A stretch of DNA of 64,000 nucleotides from Pelagicoccus sp. SDUM812005 (GCF_031127875.1 NZ_JARXIA010000005.1:124001-188000), one strand, 5' to 3'; positions 1 through 9,585 are shown, numbered from the stretch's first letter. Notes: generated from the sequence alone by a model not told the origin. Numbers and translations: made by a program.

Positions 1-84
1 ATCATCAAGATCCGCTTCCTGATCGCTTGCGGCATCACCGGCTTGCTCGGCATCCTCGGGTACGCCTACGTCTTCTTCCTCTGA
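1..84 (+). CDS. C-terminal end of a membrane protein (partial)
   Basis: Frame 1 is open from the window edge to a TGA at 82-84. It encodes about 27 residues that are almost entirely hydrophobic and end in YVFFL, which fits a final transmembrane helix. The start lies outside the window, so the family cannot be named. It sits 48 bases before the BrkB-family gene on the same strand. The reading frame is inferred from composition only. Confidence 0.5.
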   Translation: MIKIRFLIACGITGLLGILGYAYVFFL

Positions 85-132
85 TCGAGGCGGGGAGGCC
101 TCGCTCGAGCCCCTTCTACACACCTACCGGCC

Positions 133-1566
133 ATGAACCCACGTCTCCAAAAACTAGTATCCAACGCGCGGATACTGCAAAAGGAGATGTGGCGGCACCA
201 CCACAAAGCCGTTTCGAAGCGACGCAGCGCCGCCTTCGCCGTAGGAAGAGTGGTTGCCATCACCTTTTCCGGACTGAAGGAGAACCGCCTGCTCGCCCGC
301 GCGGCCGCTTTGAGCTTCAGCTCCCTGCTCGGACTCGGGCCCATGATCGCCCTCGCCGTGCTGCTCTCCGGTTTCGTGCTCAACCAAGCGGAACCAGGCA
401 TGGCCCAGGACACCATCGAGCGCATCGTTTCCTACATCGCCCCCCAAGTAACGCTCACCGAAGGCGAAGCCGCGACCGAGCAAAGCGGGTTGAGCAACCT
501 AATCTCCGACTTCATCGAAGCCAGCCAGTCCGGAGCGGTCGGGATCGGCGGAGCCCTCGTACTCGGCGTCATCGTCATCCAGCTTTTCATCACGATCGAA
601 GACGCATTCAACGACATTTGGGGCGTTTCCAAAGGCCGCAAGCTCGTCACTCGCATCATCCTCTACTGGACCATCATCACCCTGGGCACGGTCCTCGTGT
701 TCGCCGGTCTCGCCATCGCCGTCTCCAAGCTTATCGAGCTCAACAACCAGTTCATCGCCCTGACGGAAGGCCTCCCCGGCTCCGAAACCGTCAACAGCTG
801 GCTCTCGCTCTACGGCGTAAAGATCGCTAGCTTCCTCATCATCTCCTCCCTGCTCGCCGCCTTCTACCGCTTCATCCCCAATACCCAAGTCGAGTGGAAA
901 GCCGCTTTCGTAGGCGGCCTCTTCTCCGTAAGTTGCTTCGCGGCCAACAACGCCTTCGCTTTCCTCTACGTCGAACGCGTCGCCATGCAGCGGACTTTGT
1001 ACGGCTCGCTCAGCATCCTGCCGGTGCTCATGATCGGCCTCTTCACCTTCTGGATGTGCCTGCTGCTCGGAGGCCGCCTCTCCTTCGCCGTACAAAACGC
1101 CCGCTTCAAGAGCGGCAAGGTCGCTTGGGACGAGCTCAGCCAAGCTTCCCAAGAAAGCCTCTGCCTGCTCCTGCTGGCCCAGATCAGCCGCCGCTTCCGC
1201 GATTGCGGCGAGGCCTACTCCAGCACCGACCTCGCCGAACGCAACAACCTGCCGAGCCCCCTCGCCGGAGCCGCTCTCAACCGGCTCGTCGAACTGGGCC
1301 TCGCCTCCACCCTGCCGGCCAAGGAAAAGGACACCTACAACGCCTACCGCTACCAGCCCGCCCGTCCGCTCGAGAAGATCGCCCTGCTCGACTTCAAGAA
1401 GAAGTTCGAGTCCCACGGCACCAACCCGGACGACACCCTCTTCGACAACCGCGACCCGCTCGTTCGCCGCTACCACGAGCTCATCGACGAAGCCCGCCGC
1501 TCCAGCTTCCAGCAAATCAGCCTCGCCGAAGCCCTCGACGCCTTCGAGGAACCGCGAAAAGCCTGA
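133..1566 (+). CDS. YihY/virulence factor BrkB family membrane protein
   Basis: A 477-residue inner-membrane protein. About six hydrophobic segments lie between residues 55 and 320, including the family-typical stretch around residues 55-85 (ARAAALSFSSLLGLGP). After residue 325 a soluble region of about 150 residues looks like the winged-helix extension found in longer YihY/BrkB members. The family was once annotated as RNase BN, which is wrong, and its true role is unsettled. The ATG at 133 has a pyrimidine-rich leader and no Shine-Dalgarno, as is usual in this window. Family assignment is firm; function is not. Confidence 0.88.
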   Translation: MNPRLQKLVSNARILQKEMWRHHHKAVSKRRSAAFAVGRVVAITFSGLKENRLLARAAALSFSSLLGLGPMIALAVLLSGFVLNQAEPGMAQDTIERIVSYIAPQVTLTEGEAATEQSGLSNLISDFIEASQSGAVGIGGALVLGVIVIQLFITIEDAFNDIWGVSKGRKLVTRIILYWTIITLGTVLVFAGLAIAVSKLIELNNQFIALTEGLPGSETVNSWLSLYGVKIASFLIISSLLAAFYRFIPNTQVEWKAAFVGGLFSVSCFAANNAFAFLYVERVAMQRTLYGSLSILPVLMIGLFTFWMCLLLGGRLSFAVQNARFKSGKVAWDELSQASQESLCLLLLAQISRRFRDCGEAYSSTDLAERNNLPSPLAGAALNRLVELGLASTLPAKEKDTYNAYRYQPARPLEKIALLDFKKKFESHGTNPDDTLFDNRDPLVRRYHELIDEARRSSFQQISLAEALDAFEEPRKA

Positions 1567-1600
1567 GTCCATCCCCTTTTCCCAGAGGCGGTTTTGTCCA

Positions 1601-1628
1601 TTGACAGCTTAGGCGCCTAGCCTAGTTT
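1601..1628 (+). promoter_or_regulatory. candidate sigma70-type promoter for the SurA/PpiD-like gene
   Basis: A perfect TTGACA at 1601-1606 is followed after 16 bases by TAGTTT at 1623-1628, 27 bases before the ATG at 1655. The -35 is exact; the -10 matches only three of six positions. It lies in the only sizeable gap between the BrkB gene and the chaperone gene. Confidence 0.4.
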
Positions 1629-1654
1629 AGCCGCCTTTAATTGCGTATCCCCTT

Positions 1655-3289
1655 ATGATTTCCTGGCTACAAAACAAACTGCAGAAGCACCTGCTCCTCG
1701 TATTCATCATCTTCGCTGTCCTCATCATCGCGTTCATCGTGCAGATCGGCAACCAGGGACCGATTGGAGGCGGAAAGGAACAGACCGCTGACCTGTTCTT
1801 CTACGACACCCCCATGAACACCGAGGCCGCCCGCGTCCAGCTCATGCGCGACGCCCAACTCAGCGCCTCGCTCAGCCGCAATCCGCGCGCCAGCCAGAAC
1901 CTCCCCTTCGAGCGCGCGACCGCCCGCTACATCGCCAACGAGAACCTGATCCCCGAGCCGAGCGAAGAGCAGCTTCTCGAGTACATCAAGACCCTCCCCG
2001 CTTTCCAAAACCAGCTCGGCGAATTCGATTCCCAGGCCTACAACATGATCCTGGACAGCATCAGCCTCGGCGGCGCTTTCAGCAAAGCCGACCTCCGCCG
2101 CGTCCTCGTCGACGACTACCGCATCGCTAAGGTCTACACCGCTCTGCAAGGAGCCGGCTTCGTGCACGAGTCCGAAATCCTCGACAGCCTCAGCCAACGC
2201 CTCGCCAAGTGGTCCATCCTCGTCGCCGAAAGCGATCTGAACACCTACACGCCGGAGATCGAAATCACCGAGGAAATGCTCAAGCAGCACTACGAAGACT
2301 TCGATTTCCAATACCAGACCCCCGAGCGCCGCGTCGTAAACTACGTCGAAGTGGAAGCCGCCAACTACGTTGACGAAATCAAGCCTACCGAAGACGAGCT
2401 CATCACCTACTTCGAAGCCAACATCGACCGCTACCAGCCCGCTCCCGCCGAAGACCCCGACGCCGAGCCAGCCGAGCCCGTCACCTTCGAGCAAGCCCGC
2501 CTCGCCGTCCGCGAAGACTACCGCCTCGAAAAGGCCCGCGAAGTCGCAGCCGAACGCGCCTACGACCTCGTCGTGCAGATCCACGAAAACGAATTCTCCC
2601 GCGACTCCCAAGGCCTCAAGGACGCCATCGCCGCTATGAACTTGGAAGTGAAGACCGCCTCCTCCTTCTCCGCCAACGAAACGCCGATCGGCACCACGTG
2701 GGGACGCAACATGGTCAGCGAAGCCTTCAAGCTCACCGAGAACCGCTTCTACTCCGAACCGCTGCAGCACGGCGACAAGTCCATCGTACTCTTCTACGAC
2801 AAGGTCATCGAACCCACCATCCCGAGCTTCGAGACCCTCCGTCCCCGCATCGTCGCCGACGTTCGCGCCGAAAAGTACCGCGAAGCCCGTTCCGCCTACG
2901 CGATCGAGCTCCAGGAAAAGCTCGCCGCCGCAGCCGAGAGCGAAGACAGCTTCGGCGCCGCAGCCGAAGAAGCAGGGCTGACCGTCAGCTCCTACAGCGA
3001 CTTCACCTTGAGCGAACCGGCCGAAGGCCTCGACCGCCGCGCCCTTTCCGCCCTCCTCGAGCTCGAGACCGGAGAAGTGTCCGATTTCGTTCGCCTCAAC
3101 GGCGACAACCAAGGCGCCTACCTCTACGTCCTCTCCAAGGAAGTTCCCGAGGTCAGCAAGGAAGACCCGCAGTACGCACAAGTCGCGGACTCGCTCCAGA
3201 ACCTCTCCAAGCAGTTCTCCGCCCAGCAGTACATCAGCACCCTCACGGTGCAGGAGCAAATCCGCCTCGGATTCACGCAACAGAACTAG
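1655..3289 (+). CDS. SurA N-terminal domain protein, PpiD-like periplasmic chaperone
   Basis: A 544-residue protein with one N-terminal transmembrane segment (about residues 13-34, LLLVFIIFAVLIIAFIV). A long, charged, helix-rich part follows, as in SurA_N/PpiD folding factors. Such proteins are anchored in the inner membrane and bind unfolded outer-membrane proteins in the periplasm. I see no well-conserved parvulin core, so prolyl isomerase activity is doubtful; it may be a chaperone only. E. coli PpiD has 623 residues, so this one is somewhat short. It has its own candidate promoter, and the next gene follows after 9 bases. Confidence 0.78.
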   Translation: MISWLQNKLQKHLLLVFIIFAVLIIAFIVQIGNQGPIGGGKEQTADLFFYDTPMNTEAARVQLMRDAQLSASLSRNPRASQNLPFERATARYIANENLIPEPSEEQLLEYIKTLPAFQNQLGEFDSQAYNMILDSISLGGAFSKADLRRVLVDDYRIAKVYTALQGAGFVHESEILDSLSQRLAKWSILVAESDLNTYTPEIEITEEMLKQHYEDFDFQYQTPERRVVNYVEVEAANYVDEIKPTEDELITYFEANIDRYQPAPAEDPDAEPAEPVTFEQARLAVREDYRLEKAREVAAERAYDLVVQIHENEFSRDSQGLKDAIAAMNLEVKTASSFSANETPIGTTWGRNMVSEAFKLTENRFYSEPLQHGDKSIVLFYDKVIEPTIPSFETLRPRIVADVRAEKYREARSAYAIELQEKLAAAAESEDSFGAAAEEAGLTVSSYSDFTLSEPAEGLDRRALSALLELETGEVSDFVRLNGDNQGAYLYVLSKEVPEVSKEDPQYAQVADSLQNLSKQFSAQQYISTLTVQEQIRLGFTQQN

Positions 3290-3298
3290 CTCCCAGCC

Positions 3299-3547
3299 AT
3301 GCCCCTGCAGCGCTTCAGACCGCTATCCGGCCGCTGCAAGCTTTGCCGAGGCGAAGTGGAAATCCACCTCGCCTCCCATGAATCCGCCCCTGCGGAATGC
3401 CCGAAGTGCGGGCAGGACATCGAACCCTGCCCCACCCTCACGGCTCCGCAAATGAAGATCAACGTCAAGCCCTCGGTCAGCAACGCCAAGGCCGCCGGCT
3501 TCAAAGTCTTCAAGAAGCTCGACGGCGGAGAGCTCGAGCAACAATGA
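3299..3547 (+). CDS. small zinc-ribbon protein
   Basis: An 82-residue protein with two CxxC pairs (CKLC near residues 13-16 and CPKC near 38-41) spaced as in a zinc ribbon. The rest is short and basic with no recognisable catalytic part. Its TGA overlaps the ATG of the CPBP protease gene (ATGA at 3544-3547), so the two are probably translationally coupled. It lies 9 bases after the chaperone gene. Metal binding is inferred from the cysteine pattern; the role is unknown. Confidence 0.7.
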   Translation: MPLQRFRPLSGRCKLCRGEVEIHLASHESAPAECPKCGQDIEPCPTLTAPQMKINVKPSVSNAKAAGFKVFKKLDGGELEQQ

Positions 3548-4530
3548 AACGCGATCCCCAGCACCTGCTCTTCGGCCTTTCGGTCCAACAGTACTCGCTC
3601 AAAGGGCTCAACATGCTCTGCATCTTGTACGCAGGCAGCCTCGTCTTCGCCGCCCTTTCGAGCCCCGTTTTCTTCAAGCTGGTCCACGAGAGCGAAGCCT
3701 TCGGCAGCTTTCTCAGCCTTTTCGGCGAAGGAGTCGTGCCCTACCTCAAGGAGAAACCGCTGACCCGCCACTTCGACCGGGCCCGCCTGCTGGCCGTCAT
3801 CGTCATCCTCCCACTCCTCTTCAAGTACGCCAAGCTCTACTCCCTCAAAGCCGTCGGCTTCCGACGTCCCTTCAGCCAGTTTCCCATCTGGTATGCCTAC
3901 GGCCTCGGCATGATGGTCATCGTCTTGGCCGCGACCACCTTTTCCAGCGCCCTCAGCCCCGTTCCCGACTGGAGCTTCGAAATGCAAGCGAAGGCTACCG
4001 CGAGCGCCGTGATCGGCGCCACACTGCTCTCCCTATTCGAGGAAGTCATCTTCCGCGGACTCGTCTTCCGCCTCTTCTACTCCTTCCTCAAACCGATTCC
4101 CGCCATCCTGCTCTCATCGCTCTTCTTCGGCTCCCTCCACTTCAAGATGGACCCCAGCCTCATGAGCCACATCCCGGCGGCCGAAATCGGCTTCGACGAC
4201 GGGTTCAGGGTCGCCCTCGGCTACGTGACCGCCGTCGCGGACGGATTCACGATCATCCATTTCATCAACTACTGCCTGGTAGGCATCATCTTGCACCAAG
4301 TCTTCATCCTCAGCGGAAACCTCTGGAGCGCCATCGGCTTGCACGCCGGCTGGGTAACCGTGCTGCTCAGCCTCAACAAAACCTTCGAAGCCACCGAAAA
4401 CACCAACGTCTTCACCGGCTCAAACCGCGTCATCGACGGCTACTGGGTCACCATCGTGATGAGCCTCTTCGTCGCCTTCTTCGCCTACCTTCTCCACAAG
4501 CGCCGTTCGGCCGCTCCGGAGACCGATTAA
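3544..4530 (+). CDS. CPBP family intramembrane glutamic endopeptidase
   Basis: A 328-residue polytopic membrane protein. Near residues 168-173 it carries EEVIFRG, the EExxxR motif of CPBP (Rce1/Abi) proteases. Further motif histidines fit the family: one near 199 in the segment LFFGSLHF, and another within GLHAGW near residue 266. The frame is open upstream to 3397, but that extension overlaps the zinc-ribbon gene and has no signal or homology, so the ATGA-coupled start at 3544 is used. Substrate unknown. Confidence 0.82.
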   Translation: MKRDPQHLLFGLSVQQYSLKGLNMLCILYAGSLVFAALSSPVFFKLVHESEAFGSFLSLFGEGVVPYLKEKPLTRHFDRARLLAVIVILPLLFKYAKLYSLKAVGFRRPFSQFPIWYAYGLGMMVIVLAATTFSSALSPVPDWSFEMQAKATASAVIGATLLSLFEEVIFRGLVFRLFYSFLKPIPAILLSSLFFGSLHFKMDPSLMSHIPAAEIGFDDGFRVALGYVTAVADGFTIIHFINYCLVGIILHQVFILSGNLWSAIGLHAGWVTVLLSLNKTFEATENTNVFTGSNRVIDGYWVTIVMSLFVAFFAYLLHKRRSAAPETD

Positions 4531-4546
4531 GCCGCCCGTTCGCCCC

Positions 4547-4990
4547 ATGCTCCGCAAAATCGCCGTCATCTCCGACACCCACGGACGCGTGCCAGAGCGA
4601 TTGCTCGACCGCATCAGTTCCGCCGACGAGATCTGGCACCTCGGCGACGTGACCCGCCCCGAGATCCTCCTCCCCATCCAAAACCTCGGACGTCCCCTCT
4701 GCGTCGTGAAAGGCAATTGCGACCCCTACGGCTCCTGGCCCGAAACCCGCGACCTCGAGCGGGAAGGCTTCCGCTTCCGCCTGCAGCACCATCCTCCCCA
4801 CGGCTACCTGGAGAACACCACCGCCATTCTCTACGGGCATCTTCACCAACCCCTCGACGACTGCGAATTCGGTGTCCGGGCCCTCAATCCCGGAGCCGTC
4901 ACCGGCCCTCGCAACGGCAGCGCCGCCAGCTTCGCTTGGCTTACCTTTCCCGAAGAAGGAAAGTGGGAGTGGACGGTCGAAAAGCTCTAG
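4547..4990 (+). CDS. YfcE/MJ0936-type metallophosphoesterase
   Basis: A 147-residue calcineurin-like phosphoesterase of the small YfcE family. The metal and catalytic motifs appear in order: SDTHG near residue 9, HLGD near 32, GNCD near 56, HHPPHG near 80 and GHLH near 97. Relatives hydrolyse phosphodiesters in the cytoplasm; the substrate cannot be told. It starts 16 bases after the CPBP gene on the same strand and is probably cotranscribed. The helicase gene that follows is convergent. Confidence 0.85.
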   Translation: MLRKIAVISDTHGRVPERLLDRISSADEIWHLGDVTRPEILLPIQNLGRPLCVVKGNCDPYGSWPETRDLEREGFRFRLQHHPPHGYLENTTAILYGHLHQPLDDCEFGVRALNPGAVTGPRNGSAASFAWLTFPEEGKWEWTVEKL

Positions 4991-5035
4991 CCGCGGATCC
5001 GAACAACTCGGCCGACACACCCGCTTTCCCCAGCG

Positions 5036-7516
5036 TCACCACTTTCGCGGAAACCGCAGCCGGTGCTCGATCCGCCCGATCTGCGAGGGCTCCAGCGGCG
5101 GCAGGTCGTCCACCAACAAGCGCTGGTCATCAACCGCCAGAATCGACTTCGCGCAATCCTGCAGCTCCTGCCAGCGCTCGAATTCCAAACTGGGAGCGTT
5201 CACGATGTGACGCAGCAGGCTCAGCCATTCCTGCCTCGCCCGTTGCACGTCGCCGAACTTCAGGTCTTCGCCCAGCAGGCGCTTCCCCTTGCCGGCCGAC
5301 TCCGCCCAATCCGCAATCACCTCCGCAGCCCCATCGCCATAATGAGGCGGGAGTCCATGCTTCAAATATCCATCGTAGGTGCGATCCTGATACGCCACCC
5401 GGCACGCTCTCGAAAGCCGATGGCTGTACTGGGAGTGATCGTCGAACCGGTAACCCGCCCGCAAATTGGCGATATCCCGAGCGATCGCGTCCACCGCGTA
5501 ACTGCCGTCCTCCAAGGCAGCCGCCACCGCTAGGCCTTCGCCGCCCTGGAAGAGGCTGAAGATCCGTCCGCGCAAGGTTGGCCGCCCGCTTTCGTCGATC
5601 AAACCCAACTGCCGCCAAGCCAAGGCCGGACTGCGGGCAGGGCTCAATTCTCCTTCGCATACCGGCCGTTGCGGACAGCTTTGGCATTCGACCGGATAAG
5701 CCCGCCGCGTCTCCGGCTCGTGCAAGCAAACGCCCCACACGTCTCGATCGAAGAGGCCCACCGACTGAGCGTAATCGAAAACGCCGATCAGCCGAAAACC
5801 TTCCCGCTTCGTATTCACAAATTCCCCACAATCCGGTAACTTGCTCCAAGGCAACGCGGACAAGGCCTCGATCTCCTGCCGTTTTTCGATCGCGATCCCC
5901 TGCTCGGAAAACGCCGCCAACAACCACCCCGCTAGCTGCGCCCGAGATTTCTGCTTCCGATCGACGAAACCGATCATCCGCTTCTTTCCCCAATTCTCTC
6001 CGAGGCGAGCGAGTTTTCCGCCTCCCAGCTCCTTCACCACCGAAGCTTCTTTTAGAGCCGGCCGCAGCTCTTCTCCTACCCGAACCCGCGCCTCCGCCCA
6101 AGTGGCCTGCACCCTCTCCCCGCGAGGTTCCCACACGCCTTGAGAATTTAGAATCTCCTCGCTGTTGGCAGTGGCATGACGCGCTCGTTCCGCATCGACC
6201 TTCAGGCCGCACGGCATATCGGGAAACTGGATACTGTGCTCCGCGCCCACCTTCGCCGGCGATTCGCCAAAGAGCCGTTCGCAGGCCTTCACCACTTCCG
6301 GAAAGGCCTCCACGCCCCGCTCCGCGGCTACGTCCAAGATCCCGATCAAGCTGGGCCAATCCAGCAACTTGGGCCGTCGTACCGGCCGCTGCTTGCCTTC
6401 CCGCAGTCGCGGCCGATCGGGAGCCACCAAAGCGTAGCCGATCGTATCGAAGCCGCGACGCCCCGCCCGCCCAAACATTTGCAGCAGCTCGTCCGGACGG
6501 ATCAGCTGCTGAACGTTGCCCAAGGTGAACTGCGACTCCGTCACCAGGACCGAGCGCATGGAAAAATTCACCCCTGCCGCCAGCCCCGTCGTGGAAACCA
6601 CGATACGCAACTGCCCCGCTTTCGCGAGCGGCTCCACCAGCCCCGCTCGCTGCTGGTAGCTCAAGCCGCTGTGGTGGTAGGCCACCCGTTTGTTCAGCAG
6701 CTTCTCCAAGGTGCCGCCCGCTAGCCGCTTCTGCACCGGGCTCAGGGCCAAAGGATTCTCAATGGGCAAAGCCGCCGCCAGTTGACGCGCCAAGGACTCC
6801 GCCCCCTTGCGCTGCGGGGCGAAGATCAAAATCGGGCCCAAGTCCGCCATCAAGGCCCGCGCCACCAAGCGAGGCCAGAAGCCCGTCACCGAACGGGGCG
6901 GATTGAAGGAAAGCGCGTCGAGATGGATCTCCTCCAGCGGCACCGGGCGCTTATCGACCGAGATCAAGTGAGCCCGACGCCCGAGCCGTCCCAGCCAATC
7001 CACGATGTCTTGCGGATTGGATACGCTGCCGCTGAGCAGCAGAAGCTGGGTAGTCGGCGGCGCCAAGGCCACGCAAAGCTCGTAGTTCACCCCCCGCACC
7101 GCATCGCCGATCATCTGGTACTCGTCGATCACGAAAAGCCGAGGCCCCTTCCCGCGCAAGAAGCGCGGCTTCTGCGTCTCCAAAGTCGCCACCACGACCG
7201 GCGCCTCCGGGTCGATCGCCACATCGCCGGTCACGATTCCGACCCGCCAGCCCTTGCTGCGAAATTCCCGCAGCTTGTCGTTCGCCAAGGCTCGCGTCGG
7301 CACCGCCAGCACGATCTGCCCGTGCCGGTACGATTCCGCGATCAGCTCGACCAAATAGGTTTTGCCCGCCCCCGTAGGAGCGTTCACCACCACGTCCTCC
7401 CCCGCCTTGATGCGGTGCAAGGCGTCTTGCTGCCACAGGTCGGGAATCTTGAGGTGTATGTCTAAATCGCCGAAGGTGTTCACGGTCAGGATCGGTCTCT
7501 GCCTTAAACTTCCCAT
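5036..7516 (-). CDS. Ski2-like DEAD/DEAH-box helicase with a C-terminal cysteine cluster
   Basis: An 826-residue superfamily 2 helicase. Walker A is APTGAGKT (near residues 45-52), motif II is DEYQ (near 125), motif III is LSGS and motif VI is QMFGRAGRRG (near 342). The order and spacing resemble Ski2/Brr2-type helicases. Near residues 597-619 four cysteines form a C-x14-C-x2-C-x5-C pattern, suggesting a metal or Fe-S site that ordinary Ski2 helicases lack. The ATG at 7516 gives Walker A at the usual distance from the N terminus. It is divergent from the EEP phosphatase gene. DNA or RNA substrate is unknown. Confidence 0.82.
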   Translation of the reverse strand: MGSLRQRPILTVNTFGDLDIHLKIPDLWQQDALHRIKAGEDVVVNAPTGAGKTYLVELIAESYRHGQIVLAVPTRALANDKLREFRSKGWRVGIVTGDVAIDPEAPVVVATLETQKPRFLRGKGPRLFVIDEYQMIGDAVRGVNYELCVALAPPTTQLLLLSGSVSNPQDIVDWLGRLGRRAHLISVDKRPVPLEEIHLDALSFNPPRSVTGFWPRLVARALMADLGPILIFAPQRKGAESLARQLAAALPIENPLALSPVQKRLAGGTLEKLLNKRVAYHHSGLSYQQRAGLVEPLAKAGQLRIVVSTTGLAAGVNFSMRSVLVTESQFTLGNVQQLIRPDELLQMFGRAGRRGFDTIGYALVAPDRPRLREGKQRPVRRPKLLDWPSLIGILDVAAERGVEAFPEVVKACERLFGESPAKVGAEHSIQFPDMPCGLKVDAERARHATANSEEILNSQGVWEPRGERVQATWAEARVRVGEELRPALKEASVVKELGGGKLARLGENWGKKRMIGFVDRKQKSRAQLAGWLLAAFSEQGIAIEKRQEIEALSALPWSKLPDCGEFVNTKREGFRLIGVFDYAQSVGLFDRDVWGVCLHEPETRRAYPVECQSCPQRPVCEGELSPARSPALAWRQLGLIDESGRPTLRGRIFSLFQGGEGLAVAAALEDGSYAVDAIARDIANLRAGYRFDDHSQYSHRLSRACRVAYQDRTYDGYLKHGLPPHYGDGAAEVIADWAESAGKGKRLLGEDLKFGDVQRARQEWLSLLRHIVNAPSLEFERWQELQDCAKSILAVDDQRLLVDDLPPLEPSQIGRIEHRLRFPRKW

Positions 7517-7590
7517 GAAAGGTCGATCTAGGGCTTTCGTTGTTCGCGGAATTCGTTAGCTTATCTGGAGCGTTGCTAAAAGAAGTACAG

Positions 7591-8406
7591 ATGCGGATTC
7601 GGACACGAGAGATAAAGTTGATGACTTTCAACATCGCCCACGGGCGAGGCCTCTCGCTCTACCAAGGATTCAGCAGCGCCACCAGCATTTCCAAGAACCT
7701 GGACCGCATCGCCCACATCATCCGCGAGCAGCAGCCCGACGTCGTGGCCCTGCAGGAAATCGACGCCTCCTCCCACTGGAACAAGCACATAAACCTGCTC
7801 GACTACCTCCAGTCCGCCACCAACTACCCCCACGCCGTGCACGGCATCCACAACCAGCGCTTCGGGCGCAAGCCCCTCGCCTACGGAAACGCCTTCCTCT
7901 CCAAGTTCCCCGTCAAGAACTGGAAGGTCGAGTCCTTCGGCACCAAAAGCCTCGGCGAAAAAGGCTTCCTGGAAGCCTGCTTCCTCATGGACGAGGTCGA
8001 AGTCGACATCATCAACCTCCACCTCGACTTCCGCTCCCGTCGCACCCGGCTCCGCCAGGTCGACAAGCTGCTCTCCTCCATCCACGCCCGCAGCGACGCC
8101 GATCCCTACCACCTGCCCCCCATCATTTGCGGCGACTTCAATACCAGCTCCCGCTCTTCCCGCGACGCCTTGCACCAGCTCATCGAACGGGCCGCTGGAG
8201 ATGAGGACTACCAATACTTTCCCAAAAAGGAACGCACCTTCCCCGCCCACTTTCCCTCGCGCGGGCTCGACTTCATCCTGCTCGCCGCCCCCTTCGAAGC
8301 CGTCGAGACAGAGGTCATTAAAAGCTTCGCCTCCGACCACCTTCCCGTGCTCACCCGCATCGAAACGCCCCTCGCCACTCCCATCCGAGCGGCCGCCAAC
8401 TCCTAA
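7591..8406 (+). CDS. endonuclease/exonuclease/phosphatase (EEP) family hydrolase
   Basis: A 271-residue protein with the EEP metal-dependent core: MTFNIAHG at the N terminus, VVALQEID near residue 52, ICGDFNTSS near 180 and the closing SDHLPV near 250. Members hydrolyse phosphodiester or phosphomonoester bonds, and the substrate cannot be predicted here. The frame is open back to 7540, but homology-like sequence begins just after the ATG at 7591, which is therefore used. No signal peptide is seen, so a cytoplasmic site is likely. It converges on the HlyD gene 24 bases downstream. Confidence 0.8.
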   Translation: MRIRTREIKLMTFNIAHGRGLSLYQGFSSATSISKNLDRIAHIIREQQPDVVALQEIDASSHWNKHINLLDYLQSATNYPHAVHGIHNQRFGRKPLAYGNAFLSKFPVKNWKVESFGTKSLGEKGFLEACFLMDEVEVDIINLHLDFRSRRTRLRQVDKLLSSIHARSDADPYHLPPIICGDFNTSSRSSRDALHQLIERAAGDEDYQYFPKKERTFPAHFPSRGLDFILLAAPFEAVETEVIKSFASDHLPVLTRIETPLATPIRAAANS

Positions 8407-8430
8407 AGCCCGAGCCCCGCTGGGCCCGCC

Positions 8431-9546
8431 CTAGAAGATCATCTCCGTGGTGCGAACGCGGTCGCCCACCTTGAAGAGGTCGAGGTCTTCCACGATCACT
8501 TGATCGCCTTCCTTCAATCCGGAAAGGATCTCAACGTTGGTCATGCTGCCGAACCCCTTTTCGATCTGGCGCATCGAGACAAGACCGTCCTCCACCACGA
8601 AAACGCGGTCGCCGATTATCGCGGTGCCGGGTATGATCAATGCCCGGTCTCGCTCGTCGATCGTGATGGTCGCCTCCCCTGTCAGGCCGGGGAAAAGCTT
8701 CTCGGTTTCGATGTCCACGTCCAGGTGGACCGTGTAGCGCTGCGTCACCGGATCCGCCACCGGCAAGGTTTTGGAAACGGTCGCCGAAAAGGTCGACTCT
8801 CCATAGCCCAAGAACTTCACCCGAGCGATCTGCCCCAGCTCGATCCCGGAAAAGTTCTCCTCGCTCACCTTCACCTTCACGATGCGGTCGAGCGAGATCA
8901 TCCGAGCCACTTGCTGGCCTCCGGATATGAGGTCCCCGCGGTAGGCGAGCACCTCGGTGATGACCCCGTCCATGGGAGCCCGGATCGTCATCTTGTCGCG
9001 CGTACGCTCCAGCGACTTCAACTCATTTTCCAGCTGGGCTATGCGCACCTTCTTGGAATTGAGCTCCGCCTCGATCGCCAGTTCCGTGCTGGTAATGTCC
9101 CGCTCGCGGGCTTCTACCTCCGACTTGCTAGCGTCCCCCGCCTCGTGGCGGCGCTTGGTGTCCTCCAAGCGCTCCTGCAGGGTGATCAAGCTGAAGCGGC
9201 GGCTCGAACCTTGCTCCAAGATCAAGTCGGCCGCTTCCCGCTCGATCTGCAGCTTTTCGATCTGGATCTCCAAGTCCCCCAAATCCAGCGACATCAGCAC
9301 ATCGCCTTCCCTCACCGTGGCGCCCAGCTCGAGATTCGACTCGAGCACTCGGCCGTGCAGATCGCTCTTCACGCTCATCTCCCGCTCCGCCACTACCTGC
9401 AGCGTCCCCGGGACCGATCGCACCGCCACATGACGCTTCGTTTTCGCCACCGTAGCGACCGGCTTCATCGAGCTCACGAAATACACCCCACCCGCCACCA
9501 ATACGGCGACCACCGCGAGAGTTTTTAGTAGAAAACCTAGCTTCAT
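8431..9546 (-). CDS. HlyD/RND-type periplasmic adaptor (membrane fusion protein)
   Basis: A 371-residue adaptor with an N-terminal membrane anchor (residues 6-24), a lipoyl-like half near residues 50-90, a coiled-coil hairpin near 90-185, the second lipoyl half (IRAPMDGVITEV) near 190-200, and a beta-barrel and membrane-proximal part to the end. Such adaptors bridge an inner-membrane pump to a TolC channel. The start at 9546 removes a 12-residue leader with no hydrophobic character. It lies 39 bases after the TolC-like gene in the same operon. No ATPase, RND or MacB-type pump gene is adjacent. Confidence 0.85.
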   Translation of the reverse strand: MKLGFLLKTLAVVAVLVAGGVYFVSSMKPVATVAKTKRHVAVRSVPGTLQVVAEREMSVKSDLHGRVLESNLELGATVREGDVLMSLDLGDLEIQIEKLQIEREAADLILEQGSSRRFSLITLQERLEDTKRRHEAGDASKSEVEARERDITSTELAIEAELNSKKVRIAQLENELKSLERTRDKMTIRAPMDGVITEVLAYRGDLISGGQQVARMISLDRIVKVKVSEENFSGIELGQIARVKFLGYGESTFSATVSKTLPVADPVTQRYTVHLDVDIETEKLFPGLTGEATITIDERDRALIIPGTAIIGDRVFVVEDGLVSMRQIEKGFGSMTNVEILSGLKEGDQVIVEDLDLFKVGDRVRTTEMIF

Positions 9547-9585
9547 CTTATCACTGCAGATCGATTCGTCCCATGAGGCCACGCC

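Noticed and set aside
499-3280. Long antisense open frames over the BrkB and SurA-like genes (499-1572 and 1667-3280, minus strand)
   Set aside because: They mirror genes with strong C-ending codon bias, which removes stop codons from the opposite strand. Their translations are low-complexity and have no family features.
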